Assembly: GCA_004298015.1 (NCBI GenBank) | Contig: SCSE01000002.1 | Span: 62,001-126,000, forward strand | Direction: 5' to 3' | Length of the DNA: 64,000 bases | From: Rhodanobacter sp. | GTDB taxonomy: Bacteria; Pseudomonadota; Gammaproteobacteria; Xanthomonadales; Rhodanobacteraceae | Shown: piece by piece, positions 1 to 10,096 of the stretch | Layout of the letters: each line of letters opens with the position of its first letter | Position numbering within the stretch: position 1 is the first letter of the stretch | Made by a program: the position numbers and the translations under genes | The notes under the pieces: model-generated | Told to the model about the DNA's origin: nothing | What the model saw: the letters and a program-made list of their open reading frames with translations, nothing else | Database searches by the model: none

Positions 1-621
1 CCGAGGCACAGCAGGAGGGTGCGATGAAACGAGGACTTCATGAGTGCTCCGGAACGTACGTGTTCAGATAAGTGCGCGGTGAGACGGATGCCCGACCGGG
101 TCAATTGGTGCCAAGCGGCTGGATACAGCAACCCGCTGTTTTTGTCGTGTGTCATTGGTTGGCAGGATAGCCGGAGCGTCCGTCATGCCGCGGTTGTCCG
201 GAAAACCTCGTGAGTCATGGGAAGCCGCTTTCGATGAAAGACTATACCGACCAGTTTACAATTTATCCGGGATCTAAATCCAGCCTTTCAGCGGATGGGA
301 GAATGCCTGTCGGCACCCCCTCGACGTCCTCGGCCACCTGCGCAAGGGCGGCGGTAGCATGCTGAGTATTTGCTCAGCATCGCCCTGGTGGCCGGCCTGC
401 AGTCTGAATGCCTGTTCGCTGAAGGTCCGCTGGCTTTATCGGCACCTGCCATGGAACCGATGCGCCAGGTCGCCTGTCGGCATCTACGTGTCCGCTGAAC
501 GGTGTGCTGCAAGAAGGCACCCGGTGGATCGGCCTGCGGTGGATTCGCCTTGGTGCCAAGCGTATCCTTCCCGGGGTTTTAACCTCTCCCCGCCTTCGCT
601 TGCCACTGACGATTAGATGCC
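1..621. other. upstream region without a convincing gene
   Basis: No recognisable coding sequence. Two short frames are visible on the plus strand: a 15-codon frame from an ATG at 24 preceded by a strong AGGAGGG ribosome-binding sequence, and a 57-codon frame from an ATG at 40; neither resembles a known protein. A perfect 8-bp stem with a 6-base loop lies at 359-380. The stretch presumably holds the promoter of the glutamate dehydrogenase gene that begins at 622. Confidence 0.4.
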
Positions 622-3600
622 ATGAATGCAATCCCCGCGATCCATGCTCTCTCCTTGCAGTCCGATGTGTTCAATGCGCTGAAAAAAGCTGGCATGTCAC
701 CTTCTCAGCTGGAGCAGGCGGATACTTTTTGCCGTCTTTTCTTCGAGCGCGTTGCCGCCAGTGACGTCGAACTGCACACGGTGGCGCAGTGGGCGGGAGT
801 GATCACCGGCTTGCTGGATTTCATGCGGCAGCGTGGCACGGGCCAGACCAGCGTGCGGATACTGAATCCTGACCAGGCCGCGGGGGGGCGCAGCCTGCTG
901 CAAGTGGTGACCGACGACATGCCGTTCCTGGTGGATACGGTCAGCATGATGGTGGCGGCAAACCTGCAGATTCATGCGGTAATCCATCCGGTGCTGACCG
1001 TCAGCCGCGATGCTGCTGGCGGCCTGCAACGCATCGACGAGGCTGATGCGCAGGGGGTCTCTGAGTCGGTGATGCATTTCGAGATAGATCGCGTTGCCGA
1101 TGATGGTGAGCTGCAACAGCTCAAGGACAAGGTTCAGGCCGCGCTCGACGACGTGCGTGTGGCGGTCAGGGACTGGGCGACGATACGCGAGCGTGCGCTG
1201 GCGATCGCCGATGAACTGCCGCAGCGGAAGTCGGTCGCGGACGCCGCGGTGATGCAGGAAGCCGGCGATTTCATGCGCTGGGTGGCGGAAGACAACTTCA
1301 CCTTTCTGGGCTACCGGGAGTACGAGGTTGCCAGTGCCGATAGGGAGCAGGTCTTGCGTGCGCTGGAGTCTTCGGGACTGGGCATACTCCACGAAACCGA
1401 GCGCTCGCTGGCCCCGCGCTCGTTGCGTTCGCTGGGTGCCAGCGGAAAGGCACGCTCCGGTGACCCGATCATTCTCACCAAGACCAACGCGCGTTCGCAT
1501 GTGCATCGCCCCGGGCATATGGACTATATCGGTGTGCTGCGGTTCGATGACGCCGGCAAGCCGATTGCCGAGCAGCGGTTCCTGGGGATGTTTTCAGCCA
1601 ACGCGTACATGGCCCGGCCCCAGGACGTGCCGCTGGTGAGAAAGAAAGTCGAGTCGGTGCTGCGTGGCTCGGCGCTGAAGCGCGATTCCTACTCCGGCAA
1701 GTCGCTGCGCCATATCCTGGAGACCCTGCCGCGCGATGAGCTGTTCCAGAGCAGCGAAGACGAGTTGTTCGATACCAGCATGGGGATCCTCGATCTTCGG
1801 CAGCGGGCTCGCACGCGCTTGTTCATGCGCCGGGATCGTTACGACCGTTTCTACACCTGCATGGTGTTCGTGCCGTGCGAGCGTTTCAATACCACGGTGC
1901 GCGAGCGCATCGAGCAATTGCTGAGCGATGCGTTGCACGGCGAGCAGGTCGATTCGGCGGTGATGATGGGCGAAGCCGCGTTGGCGCGCCTGCACGTGGT
2001 GGTCCGACCCAAGATCGGCGACCGTGCCAACTACGACGTTGCCTTGCTGGAGCAGGGCGTGGAAGACATCGTGCGCAACTGGCACGACATGGTGCGCGAC
2101 GCATTGCGCAATCTACGTGGTGAGCACGAGGGCATCGTGCTGGCGAACCGCTACAGCAAGCTGCTGCCGGCCGGCTACGTCGACGAGGTGTCCCCGGATG
2201 TGGCAGCCGAGGATATCTATCAGCTGTCCTTGCTGCAGGGTGACGACGCCGTGCGGATGTCGTTTTACCATCCACCGCAACAGCCTGATCAGCTGCGTTT
2301 CAAGATCTATCGCAGCGGTCGCGACATCGCCTTGTCCGAGGTGCTGCCGCAGCTGGAAAACCTGGGCCTGCGGGTACTGACTGAACACGTATACGACGCA
2401 CTCAGCGACGGCACACCGCTGTTCATCCAGGACTTCGAGATTCAGCCGGTGGGCCAGCTGACTTTCAGCGTGGAGCAGGTGGGTTCGCTGTTCGAGGATG
2501 CTTTCGAACAGATCTGGCGTGGCAATGCCGAGAACGACGGCTTCAACCGGCTGGTACTCGGGGCCAAGCTGAGCTGGCGCCACATAGCCATGCTGCGGGG
2601 GTACTGCAAATACCTGCTGCGGGCTGGCGTGGCGTTCTCGCAGAGCTATATGGAAGATGCCTTGAATCGCTATCCGGCGATTGCAGGCCTGCTGGTCGAG
2701 TTGTTCCTGGCCCGTTTCGATCCGCGCCGCGAGAGCCTTTCCGCCGACGAGCTGAAAGCCGCCGGTGCCACCCTGGTTGCCGAAATGCAGGCGTTGATTC
2801 CTGCGTCGGTGCAGCGCGCCCAGCCGGGTTTGATCGATGATCTCGGCGCCGCGTTGTCACGGCCGCGCGATGAGCAGATCGATACGGTCGAGGAGGCGAT
2901 CGGGTTGTTGCTGGAAAATGTCTCCAGCCTCGATGAAGACCGCATCCTGCGCAGTTTCAAGGCGGTGATCCACGCTACCTTGCGTACCAGTTTTTTCCAG
3001 CAGTGGGGGGGGGACTACCGCGACTACATCAGCTTCAAGTTCGACTCGCACGGTGTGCCTGAGCTACCCAAGCCGGTGCCGTTCCGCGAGATTTTCGTCA
3101 GCGCGCCGCGGGTCGAGGGCATACACCTGCGTTTCGGCGCGGTGGCGCGTGGTGGCTTGCGCTGGTCGGATCGTCGCGAGGATTTTCGCACCGAGGTGCT
3201 GGGCCTGGTCAAGGCGCAGATGGTGAAGAACACGGTGATCGTGCCGGTCGGTTCCAAGGGCGGTTTCTTCGTCAAGCGCCCGCCAGTCGGCGGCGACCGA
3301 GATGCCCAACTGGCCGAAGGTATTGCGTGCTACAAGATGTTCATTGCCGGCCTGCTGGATATCACCGACAACCTGGTCGATGGCGAGGTGGTTCCGCCGC
3401 ATGACGTGGTGCGCCATGACCTGGACGACCCTTATCTGGTGGTGGCGGCCGACAAGGGTACCGCCACGTTCTCGGACATTGCCAATGGCATCGCCATCGA
3501 GCACGGCTACTGGCTGGGTGACGCGTTTGCGTCCGGTGGCTCCAACGGCTACGACCACAAGGGCATGGGGATTACCGCCAAGGGTGCCTGGGAGTCGGTA

Positions 3601-5553
3601 AAACGTCATTTTCGCGCGCTCGGTCGCGACAGTCAGACGCAGGATTTCACCTGCGTTGGCGTGGGCGACATGTCCGGCGACGTGTTCGGCAACGGCATGC
3701 TGTTGTCGCGCCACATCCGCTTGCTGGCGGCTTTCGATCATCGTCATGTCTTTTTCGATCCGAATCCGGACGCGGAACGCTCCTATCTCGAGCGCGAGCG
3801 GATGTTCAAGCTGCCGCGTTCGAGCTGGGAGAACTATGACACCTCGCTGATCTCGGCCGGTGGCGGTATCTACCCGCGCAGTGCGAAGTCGATTCCGGTG
3901 TCAGCCGAAGTGCGCGCGATGCTCGGGCTGAAGGCCGAGGTCACCCAGTTGCCGCCGAGCGAGCTGCTCAGTGCGATTCTCAAGGCACCGGTGGATCTGT
4001 TGTGGAACGGTGGCATTGGCACCTACGTCAAGGCCTCCAGCGAAACCCACGCCGATGTCGGCGATCGCGCCAACAACGCCTTGCGCGTCAACGGCGCGGA
4101 GTTGCGCTGCAAGGTTGTGGGAGAAGGCGGCAACCTGGGGATGACCCAGAAGGGGCGCATTGAAGCCGCCCAGCATGGCGTGCTGCTGAATACCGACTTC
4201 ATCGACAACTCCGCGGGCGTGGATACCTCCGACCACGAGGTGAATATCAAGATCCTGCTCAACGATGCGGTGCTGCGCGGCGAGCTCGACGCCGATGCGC
4301 GCAACAAGCAGCTGGCGGTAATGACCGATGAGGTGGGCCAGCTGGTCCTGTGGGACAACTACCGGCAGAATCAGGCAATCACCTTGATGGAACATCAGTC
4401 GATCAAGCGACTGGGGGCGATGACGCACTTCATCCGTACCCTGGAGTCCGAGGGCTTGCTCGACCGCCAGGTCGAAAACCTGCCTACCGACGCCGAACTG
4501 GCCGAGCGCAAGAGCAAGGGACTGGGGCTGACCCGGCCGGAACTGTCGGTGTTGCTGTCGTATGACAAGATCAAGCTGTTCCAGCAATTGCTCGATTCGG
4601 ACGTGCCGGAGGATCCGTACCTGTCCAAGGAACTGGTTCGCTACTTCCCCAAGCCGTTGCACAAGCCCTATGCCGAGCACATGCAGCGGCATCGGCTGAA
4701 GCGCGAGATCATCGCCACGGCGGTCACCAACTCCACCATCAACCGTATGGGTGCCACCTTCATGCTGCGCATGCAGGAGGACACCGGGCAGGGGCCGGCG
4801 GCGATCGCCAAGGCGTATACCGCTGCGCGTGAAATTCTCGATGCCCGCACGTTGTGGGCGCAGATCGAGGCGATGGACAGCCTGGTGGCCGAAGATACCC
4901 AGCTGGATGCGGTAATGCAGATCTGGACCCTGCTGCGGCACATGACGCGCTGGCTGTTGAACCGTCCTGGCGGCAGCCTGGATATTGCTGCCAATGTGGA
5001 GCGCTATCACGCCCATGTCAGCGAATTGCGCTTGAGCTTGCCGGCTGCATTGACGCCCACCGGGCGCGGCGATTTCGACTCCAGCCAGGAGAAATGGGTA
5101 GGCCTCGGTCTGCCGGCCGAACTCGCCACGCGGCTGGCGCGCTTGTCGGAATTGCGTGCAGCCCTGGATATGGTCGAGGTGGCGCAGCAGAGTGGTCATC
5201 CCATCGAGACGGTGGCCCGCGTGTTCTTCGAGCTGGGTGAGGTACTGGATCTGGAATGGTTGCGCGATCAGATCGAGGCGCTGCCGGTCGAAGGTCACTG
5301 GCATGCGCAGGCGCGCGGTTCGCTGCTCGACGAGCTGAATCATCAGCATCGCGCACTGGCCCGCCAGGTGCTGACGCTGGCTGGAGGCAGCAAGGATGTC
5401 TCACCGGTACAGGCCTGGTTGCAGCGTGACGACGCTACGCTCAACTACACCCGCCGCATGTTGGCGGAGATACTCACGCAGAATGCCGATTATCCGATCG
5501 CTTCGGTAGCAGTGCGCAGGTTGGCGCAGCTGGCGCAGGTGCCGGTGGACTGA
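622..5553 (+). CDS. gdhB: NAD-specific glutamate dehydrogenase, GDH-180 (large) type
   Basis: Oxidatively deaminates glutamate to 2-oxoglutarate and ammonia with NAD+, linking amino-acid catabolism to the TCA cycle in the cytoplasm. The 1643-residue length fits the very large GDH-180 family, which carries long N-terminal ACT-like regulatory regions, a central catalytic Rossmann part and a C-terminal extension. In the middle third one sees family-typical stretches such as FGAVARGGLRWSDRREDFR and VKNTVIVPVGSKGGF, then GDMSGDVFGNGMLLS and VGEGGNLGMTQKGRIE. The frame is uninterrupted. It stands alone with about 280 bp before the next gene. Symbol gdhB follows Pseudomonas usage and is less certain than the family. 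Confidence 0.95.
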   Translation: MNAIPAIHALSLQSDVFNALKKAGMSPSQLEQADTFCRLFFERVAASDVELHTVAQWAGVITGLLDFMRQRGTGQTSVRILNPDQAAGGRSLLQVVTDDMPFLVDTVSMMVAANLQIHAVIHPVLTVSRDAAGGLQRIDEADAQGVSESVMHFEIDRVADDGELQQLKDKVQAALDDVRVAVRDWATIRERALAIADELPQRKSVADAAVMQEAGDFMRWVAEDNFTFLGYREYEVASADREQVLRALESSGLGILHETERSLAPRSLRSLGASGKARSGDPIILTKTNARSHVHRPGHMDYIGVLRFDDAGKPIAEQRFLGMFSANAYMARPQDVPLVRKKVESVLRGSALKRDSYSGKSLRHILETLPRDELFQSSEDELFDTSMGILDLRQRARTRLFMRRDRYDRFYTCMVFVPCERFNTTVRERIEQLLSDALHGEQVDSAVMMGEAALARLHVVVRPKIGDRANYDVALLEQGVEDIVRNWHDMVRDALRNLRGEHEGIVLANRYSKLLPAGYVDEVSPDVAAEDIYQLSLLQGDDAVRMSFYHPPQQPDQLRFKIYRSGRDIALSEVLPQLENLGLRVLTEHVYDALSDGTPLFIQDFEIQPVGQLTFSVEQVGSLFEDAFEQIWRGNAENDGFNRLVLGAKLSWRHIAMLRGYCKYLLRAGVAFSQSYMEDALNRYPAIAGLLVELFLARFDPRRESLSADELKAAGATLVAEMQALIPASVQRAQPGLIDDLGAALSRPRDEQIDTVEEAIGLLLENVSSLDEDRILRSFKAVIHATLRTSFFQQWGGDYRDYISFKFDSHGVPELPKPVPFREIFVSAPRVEGIHLRFGAVARGGLRWSDRREDFRTEVLGLVKAQMVKNTVIVPVGSKGGFFVKRPPVGGDRDAQLAEGIACYKMFIAGLLDITDNLVDGEVVPPHDVVRHDLDDPYLVVAADKGTATFSDIANGIAIEHGYWLGDAFASGGSNGYDHKGMGITAKGAWESVKRHFRALGRDSQTQDFTCVGVGDMSGDVFGNGMLLSRHIRLLAAFDHRHVFFDPNPDAERSYLERERMFKLPRSSWENYDTSLISAGGGIYPRSAKSIPVSAEVRAMLGLKAEVTQLPPSELLSAILKAPVDLLWNGGIGTYVKASSETHADVGDRANNALRVNGAELRCKVVGEGGNLGMTQKGRIEAAQHGVLLNTDFIDNSAGVDTSDHEVNIKILLNDAVLRGELDADARNKQLAVMTDEVGQLVLWDNYRQNQAITLMEHQSIKRLGAMTHFIRTLESEGLLDRQVENLPTDAELAERKSKGLGLTRPELSVLLSYDKIKLFQQLLDSDVPEDPYLSKELVRYFPKPLHKPYAEHMQRHRLKREIIATAVTNSTINRMGATFMLRMQEDTGQGPAAIAKAYTAAREILDARTLWAQIEAMDSLVAEDTQLDAVMQIWTLLRHMTRWLLNRPGGSLDIAANVERYHAHVSELRLSLPAALTPTGRGDFDSSQEKWVGLGLPAELATRLARLSELRAALDMVEVAQQSGHPIETVARVFFELGEVLDLEWLRDQIEALPVEGHWHAQARGSLLDELNHQHRALARQVLTLAGGSKDVSPVQAWLQRDDATLNYTRRMLAEILTQNADYPIASVAVRRLAQLAQVPVD

Positions 5554-5835
5554 CAGGCTGAGAAAAGTCGTCCACCTGCTGCGATCGGCGTCAAACGCTC
5601 GTGCCGGCGGTGCGCTGCGGATTGATTCGGGGCATTGGGCCGACCGAACTCCCGTAGTGCCCACCGCGCAGCATGTCACGAAGGTGTGGCGACGCCCTCG
5701 CTACGGCGTTCGATATTTTTCCAGGCTCTGAGTGGACAGCGCTGCTCGCCGGCTGCTCCAGTTGATCGTGCCGGCGATGGTCTTGCCTGTTCAGGCTGTG
5801 TACTCTGGTCCGACCCAGTTGCCGGATGGTCACGC

Positions 5836-6597
5836 ATGCGCTTTGCCTTTGTCGCCAGCAATACCCGCGTTGCCGAACAGGCGCGATGCAAACTGGTGGA
5901 ACGCTACGGTGATACGCCGGCCGAACAGGCCGAACTGATCGTGGCACTCGGTGGCGACGGCTTCATGCTGCGCACCCTGCATGCGCATCGTGAACTGGAA
6001 GTGCCGGTATACGGGATGAAGCTGGGGCAGGTCGGATTCCTGATGAACAAGTATCAGCTGGACGCCTTGCCGGAACGCATCGACCGCGCCCACGTGGCTT
6101 CGCTGTTTCCGTTGCAGATGGAGGTAACCGACGCCGCTGGCGCCCAGCACGTGGCGCTGGCCTTCAACGAGGTCTCGCTGCTGCGCCAGAGCAACCAGGC
6201 GGCGCATCTGGAAGTCCAGCTCAATGACACCGTCAAGCTGGCCAACCTGGTCTGTGATGGCCTCATGGTGGCCACCCCCGCTGGATCGACCGCCTACAAT
6301 CTGTCCGCACACGGCCCGATCCTGCCGCTGGACGCGAACGTGCTGGCGTTGACGCCGATCAGCCCGTTCCGGCCGCGTCGATGGCGCGGGGCCATTCTCC
6401 CGCACCGCACCGAAGTCATCCTGCGCGTACTCGATCCGGGCAAGCGGCCGGTCAGCGCCACCGCGGATTTCCATGAAGTGCGCGATGTGCGCACCGTGGC
6501 GATCTGCCAATCCGGCGCGCACGGTATACGCCTGCTGTTCGATCCGGAGCACAACCTGGAGCAGCGCATCCTGGACGAGCAGTTCGCGGCGGAATGA
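5836..6597 (+). CDS. nadK: NAD kinase
   Basis: Phosphorylates NAD+ to NADP+ using ATP or polyphosphate; cytoplasmic. The frame is open far upstream, but the ATG at 5836 gives MRFAFVAS, the normal start of this family, and a 253-residue product of usual length. Key motifs are the GGDG nucleotide loop in ALGGDGFML, the NE pair in [10 protein letters not shown], and TPAGSTAYN. The C-terminal part shows the usual beta-sandwich region ending in an acidic tail. The preceding 280 bp contain no supported gene. Confidence 0.95.
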   Translation: MRFAFVASNTRVAEQARCKLVERYGDTPAEQAELIVALGGDGFMLRTLHAHRELEVPVYGMKLGQVGFLMNKYQLDALPERIDRAHVASLFPLQMEVTDAAGAQHVALAFNEVSLLRQSNQAAHLEVQLNDTVKLANLVCDGLMVATPAGSTAYNLSAHGPILPLDANVLALTPISPFRPRRWRGAILPHRTEVILRVLDPGKRPVSATADFHEVRDVRTVAICQSGAHGIRLLFDPEHNLEQRILDEQFAAE

Positions 6598-6726
6598 TCA
6601 CCTGGCGACATCGTCCGTCGATCGGATGGCCGGTGGCGCTGCCCCCGCGCGCAGGGGAGGTAATACGATCATAACCCCGCGTTCGTCTTTTCTTGGTCGT
6701 GGCGCGCGGCCTCTTTTTCGCCGCAA

Positions 6727-7470
6727 GTGAGTCGTATGCTTCTTCCCGTATTGGCGATACTTTTTCTTGCCACCTTTGTCCGTTCGGCCTTCGGGTTCGG
6801 CGAGGCGCTGGTAGCGGTGCCATTGCTGGCTTTCGTGATGCCGGTGGAGCTCGCCGCGCCGCTGGCCGTACTGGTTTCGATCACCGTGGCGATGGTGGCG
6901 ATTGCCCAGGACTGGCGTCATATCCATGTCCGCAGTGCGGGATGGCTGGTACTGTCCACCCTTGTCGGAACACCGCTCGGTCTCCTTGCGCTGCACCGGA
7001 TGGATGCTCGCATCGTCAAGGCGATCCTTGCCGTGGTCATCATGGGTTTTTCGGGATATGCACTGCTCGGCCGCCGGCGAGCGATACTGCCCGACGACAG
7101 GCGGGCCTGGATTTTCGGGTTCGCCGCGGGTGTGCTTGGCGGTGCGTACGGCATGAATGGACCGCCGCTGGTCATGTATGGCTCACTGCGCGGATGGTCG
7201 CCGCAACATTTTCGGGCAACCCTGCAGGGATATTTCCTGCCAGCCAGCCTGGTCGCCTTTGCGGGATACGGACTGACCGGCCTATGGACTGTTACGGTGA
7301 ACCGCTACTACCTGCTGGCGTTGCCGGTGATCGTGTTGGCGATCTTTCTTGGGCGTGCGGTCAACAGGCGCATGAACGCACGCATGTTCGTATGCTATGT
7401 GCACGGCGGGCTGGTGATCGTGGGTACGCTGCTGCTGTTCCAATCCGTCGCAGGAGCGAGGTTCGGATAG
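6727..7470 (+). CDS. TauE/SafE-family (sulfite exporter-like) permease
   Basis: Integral membrane protein of the TauE/SafE (DUF81) family, which exports small sulfur anions such as sulfite or sulfoacetate in characterised members; the substrate here is unknown. The roughly 245-residue chain is almost entirely hydrophobic, with about eight predicted membrane segments and two internally similar halves. The GXXXG-like stretch GVLGGAYGMNGPPLVMYG near residue 135 is characteristic. Start may be GTG 6727 or ATG 6736; the second gives MLLPVLAILFLATFVRSAFGFG, the usual N-terminus with the conserved FGFG. No linked sulfur genes are visible. Confidence 0.85.
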   Translation: MSRMLLPVLAILFLATFVRSAFGFGEALVAVPLLAFVMPVELAAPLAVLVSITVAMVAIAQDWRHIHVRSAGWLVLSTLVGTPLGLLALHRMDARIVKAILAVVIMGFSGYALLGRRRAILPDDRRAWIFGFAAGVLGGAYGMNGPPLVMYGSLRGWSPQHFRATLQGYFLPASLVAFAGYGLTGLWTVTVNRYYLLALPVIVLAIFLGRAVNRRMNARMFVCYVHGGLVIVGTLLLFQSVAGARFG

Positions 7471-7578
7471 GCGACCGGCGTCCGGTCACCGCATAATGTG
7501 CCGGTGGCGCAACCTTTGGCCATGTCGGGCAGCAGTTTTACATCTTTGGCAGATCTCCCACTTCCGATTCTTCCGCGC

Positions 7579-8511
7579 ATGACCCAGTCCAGCCACGACG
7601 CCCACGATCCATCCGCCATCGGCGACAACCGTCTGGTGGTGGCGATCTCCTCGCGCGCGCTGTTCGACCTTGGCGACAGCCACGCCCTGTTCGAGCGCGA
7701 CGGACTCGATGCGTATCGCAGCTTCCAGATCGACCACGAGAACGAGATCCTCAAGCCCGGGGTGGCCTTTCCACTGGTGCAGAAGCTGCTGGGTCTCAAT
7801 GCGCTGGCCGGTGACGTGCCGCCGGTCGAGGTGATTCTGCTGTCACGCAATTCGGGCGATACCGGGCTGCGCATCTTCAACGCGATCCAGCACTACGGCC
7901 TGAAGATCAGTCGTGCCGCGTTCACCAGCGGCGCGCCGACCTCGGATTACATTGCCCCGTTCCGTGCCGATCTGTTTCTCTCGGCCAATGCCGAGGACGT
8001 CGGCCGCGCCCTGGCGGCCGGGGTGGCGGCAGCGACGATCCTACCGAGTACGGCGCCGCCGCGCGCCGGTGAGCAACTGCGGATCGCCTTCGATGGCGAC
8101 GCGGTGCTGTTCGGTGACGAGGGCGAGCGGGTCTCGCGCGAGGAAGGTCTCGAAGCGTTCCATCGCAGCGAGACCGAACATGCTGCCGAACCGTTGTCGG
8201 TCGGCCCGTTCCGCGGCTTCCTCACCGCGTTGCATCGGCTGCAGACCGCCTTTCCGGCGGAGGATTCGCCGATTCGCACTGCCCTGGTTACCGCACGTTC
8301 GGCACCGGCGCACAAGCGGGTGATCCTTACCTTGCGCCGCTGGGGTGTGCGGATCGACGAGGCCTTGTTCCTCGGTGGCCGCGACAAGGGGCCGTTTCTG
8401 GATGCATTCGGTGCCGACATCTTCTTTGACGACTCCCCGGCCAACGTGGAGTCCGCGCGCATGCACGTGGCCACCGGGCACGTGCCGCATGGGGTGAGCA
8501 ATCGCCCCTAG
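7579..8511 (+). CDS. 5'-nucleotidase, cytosolic NT5C1-like family
   Basis: Predicted soluble HAD-like nucleotidase of the 5-nucleotidase family related to eukaryotic cytosolic 5'-nucleotidase IA, removing phosphate from nucleoside monophosphates. The ATG at 7579 gives a 310-residue protein, the usual size. Visible blocks are LVVAISSRALFDL, VEVILLSRNSGDTGLRI, IAFDGDAVLFGDEGE (HAD-type DxDxV nucleophile motif) and FFDDSPANVE (acidic metal-binding motif). Its stop codon TAG at 8509-8511 is formed by the first three bases of the hairpin repeat that follows. An in-frame GTG at 7498 would add 27 unlike residues and is not preferred. Confidence 0.88.
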   Translation: MTQSSHDAHDPSAIGDNRLVVAISSRALFDLGDSHALFERDGLDAYRSFQIDHENEILKPGVAFPLVQKLLGLNALAGDVPPVEVILLSRNSGDTGLRIFNAIQHYGLKISRAAFTSGAPTSDYIAPFRADLFLSANAEDVGRALAAGVAAATILPSTAPPRAGEQLRIAFDGDAVLFGDEGERVSREEGLEAFHRSETEHAAEPLSVGPFRGFLTALHRLQTAFPAEDSPIRTALVTARSAPAHKRVILTLRRWGVRIDEALFLGGRDKGPFLDAFGADIFFDDSPANVESARMHVATGHVPHGVSNRP

Positions 8512-8623
8512 GAGCGTGGGCCGTAGAAATCTTCGGGCTGCGATTGTGCCCGCCTTCCGATAGAGGCGCCCTGTGGCGACAGCATCGTCTCGCTCTCCAA
8601 AGTTTTTATGGCCCAAGTTCCTA
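8509..8623. repeat. long imperfect hairpin repeat, copy 1 (115 bp)
   Basis: Begins TAGGAGCGTGGGCCGTAG and ends in an approximate reverse complement (ATGGCCCAAGTTCCTA), so the whole element can fold into one long imperfect hairpin. It shares its first 41 bases with copy 2 at 9696-9860 but lacks about 50 bp in the loop and has more mismatches at its right end. The first three bases act as the stop codon of the 5'-nucleotidase. REP/ERIC-like in character; family not identified. Confidence 0.85.
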
Positions 8624-8705
8624 GCTCGAGGCAGCACCCCGGGGCAATTTCACTACTTGGCCACGGTTCCTTCAGTAGCGTCGAGCCTCCCGAGCGGATT
8701 TCGAC

Positions 8706-9698
8706 ATGGCGACGACGAAGAAAGGCCGTAAAACTTCCACGATCGCGACGGTGCGCAGACAGCGAGAAGTTCAGTCGCGCCGCGATCGCGAGGATGAAAA
8801 AGAGAAATCTTCCAGGCAGGCTGCGGGTCGCGGCGCCGGTTCGCGCAAGCGTTCGGAGGATGCTTTGCCGCCACAACACCTGGTCAAGCCCGGACTGGAA
8901 AGCGAGCTTGATCCCCGGCCACAATTCCTTGCCCCGACGTATGCCGGCAGTGGCAAGTTGCAGGGCATGACCGCCTTGATCACCGGCGGCGATTCGGGTA
9001 TCGGTCGTGCCGTTGCCGTGTTGTTCGCCCGTGAGGGTGCCGACGTGGCTATCGTTTACCTCAGCGAGGACAGTGATGCCCAGGAGACAAAGGACTACGT
9101 CGAGGCCGAAGGGCGGCGCTGCGTGCTCATTCGCGGTGACGTAACGGAATCGGAGTTTTGCCGTAACGCGGTCGAACAAACCATCGAGCAACTGGGCAAG
9201 CTGTCTGTCCTGGTCAACAACGCCGCATTCCAGGAGCACGCGGCGTCGATCGAAGACATCACCGAAGATCATTTCGATCTGACCTTGCGCACCAACCTGT
9301 ATGGCTACTTTCATATGGCAAAGGCAGCCTCGCCTCATCTCGGCAGCGGTGACTCGATTATCAATACCGGCTCGGAAACCGGCTTATTCGGCAATGACAG
9401 GCTGCTGGATTACTCGATGACCAAGGGCGGGATTCATGCCTTCACCATGGCCCTGGCGGCCAATCTGGTTAAACGTGGCATCAGGGTGAACGCGGTGGCA
9501 CCGGGCCCGGTCTGGACCCCGCTGAATCCCGCTGACCAGTCGCCGGAACGGGTCAGTAAATTCGGCCAGTCCAGCGCCATGGGGCGACCTGCCCAGCCGG
9601 AGGAGATTGCGCCGGCCTATGTGTTTCTGGCCGCCCCATGCTGCTCCAGCTACATTTCAGGTGCCATCCTGCCGGTACTCGGCGGACCCACCGGCTAG
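8706..9698 (+). CDS. SDR-family NAD(P)-dependent oxidoreductase, GSP39/YhdG-like
   Basis: Short-chain dehydrogenase of the general-stress-protein-39-like branch; the substrate is unknown. A basic, lysine/arginine-rich extension of about 55 residues (MATTKKGRKTSTIATVRRQR and on) precedes the core. The core has the NAD(P) fold motif TGGDSGIGRA, the NNAA motif in VLVNNAAFQ, and the catalytic Tyr and Lys in LDYSMTKGG. A late PGPVWTPLNP is typical of the group. The 330-residue length matches homologues with this extension. The gene is isolated between two copies of the hairpin repeat, and its own stop codon TAG 9696-9698 is again the first three bases of the downstream copy. Confidence 0.9.
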   Translation: MATTKKGRKTSTIATVRRQREVQSRRDREDEKEKSSRQAAGRGAGSRKRSEDALPPQHLVKPGLESELDPRPQFLAPTYAGSGKLQGMTALITGGDSGIGRAVAVLFAREGADVAIVYLSEDSDAQETKDYVEAEGRRCVLIRGDVTESEFCRNAVEQTIEQLGKLSVLVNNAAFQEHAASIEDITEDHFDLTLRTNLYGYFHMAKAASPHLGSGDSIINTGSETGLFGNDRLLDYSMTKGGIHAFTMALAANLVKRGIRVNAVAPGPVWTPLNPADQSPERVSKFGQSSAMGRPAQPEEIAPAYVFLAAPCCSSYISGAILPVLGGPTG

Positions 9699-9860
9699 GA
9701 GCGTGGGCCGTAGAAATCTTCGGGCTGCGATTGTGCTCTCATCCATAGGCTGAGTCTCTCGTCAGATTTGCATAGAACCACTATGCGCTCCTTCCGATAG
9801 GCCCACTCTATGGCGATAGCGCAATCTCGCTATCCAAAGGTTCTACGGCCCAAGCTCCTA
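9696..9860. repeat. long imperfect hairpin repeat, copy 2 (165 bp)
   Basis: The left end TAGGAGCGTGGGCCGTAGAA and right end TTCTACGGCCCAAGCTCCTA are inverted repeats with a single mismatch in 20 bases, and the pairing continues imperfectly inwards (GCTGCGATTGTGC against GCGCAATCTCGC). It is the longer, better conserved copy; copy 1 lacks roughly 50 bp of its centre. Same orientation as copy 1, and it supplies the stop codon of the SDR gene. Confidence 0.88.
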
Positions 9861-9893
9861 GCGGCACGCACCGATGCCAAAGATACCGTCGCC

Positions 9894-10043
9894 ATGCCAC
9901 GAAAACGAATGTACGCGTTGTACCTGCTGATCGCCGCACTGATCGTAATCATCGCTATTGGCTTCTATATGAGCGTGACACATACGGATACGCATGGGCG
10001 GGAAGGCAGCGTGCCCGGCAACGCGACGCCGCGCAATACGTGA
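9894..10043 (+). CDS. small single-pass membrane protein (49 aa)
   Basis: Starts at ATG 9894 just after the hairpin repeat (an in-frame ATG at 9810 lies inside the repeat and is unlikely). A positively charged N-terminus, MPRKRMY, is followed by one hydrophobic helix (residues about 8-25, rich in Leu/Ile/Ala) and a short polar tail with HTDTHGREG. The layout suggests an inner-membrane anchor with the tail outside. No family recognised; the function is unknown. Confidence 0.5.
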   Translation: MPRKRMYALYLLIAALIVIIAIGFYMSVTHTDTHGREGSVPGNATPRNT

Positions 10044-10096
10044 GATTTTTTCACGCTTTATGACTTACTCCCAAGCTTTCATCTCGGAAAATTTCC

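Noticed and set aside
3901-5349. Long minus-strand open frame of 482 codons inside the glutamate dehydrogenase gene
   Set aside because: Antisense shadow of a strongly coding GC-rich gene; no recognisable domain, rich in His/Arg/Gln as such shadows are.
5554-5835. Extended NAD kinase start at 5635
   Set aside because: Adds 67 residues unlike the family; the ATG at 5836 gives the canonical N-terminus.
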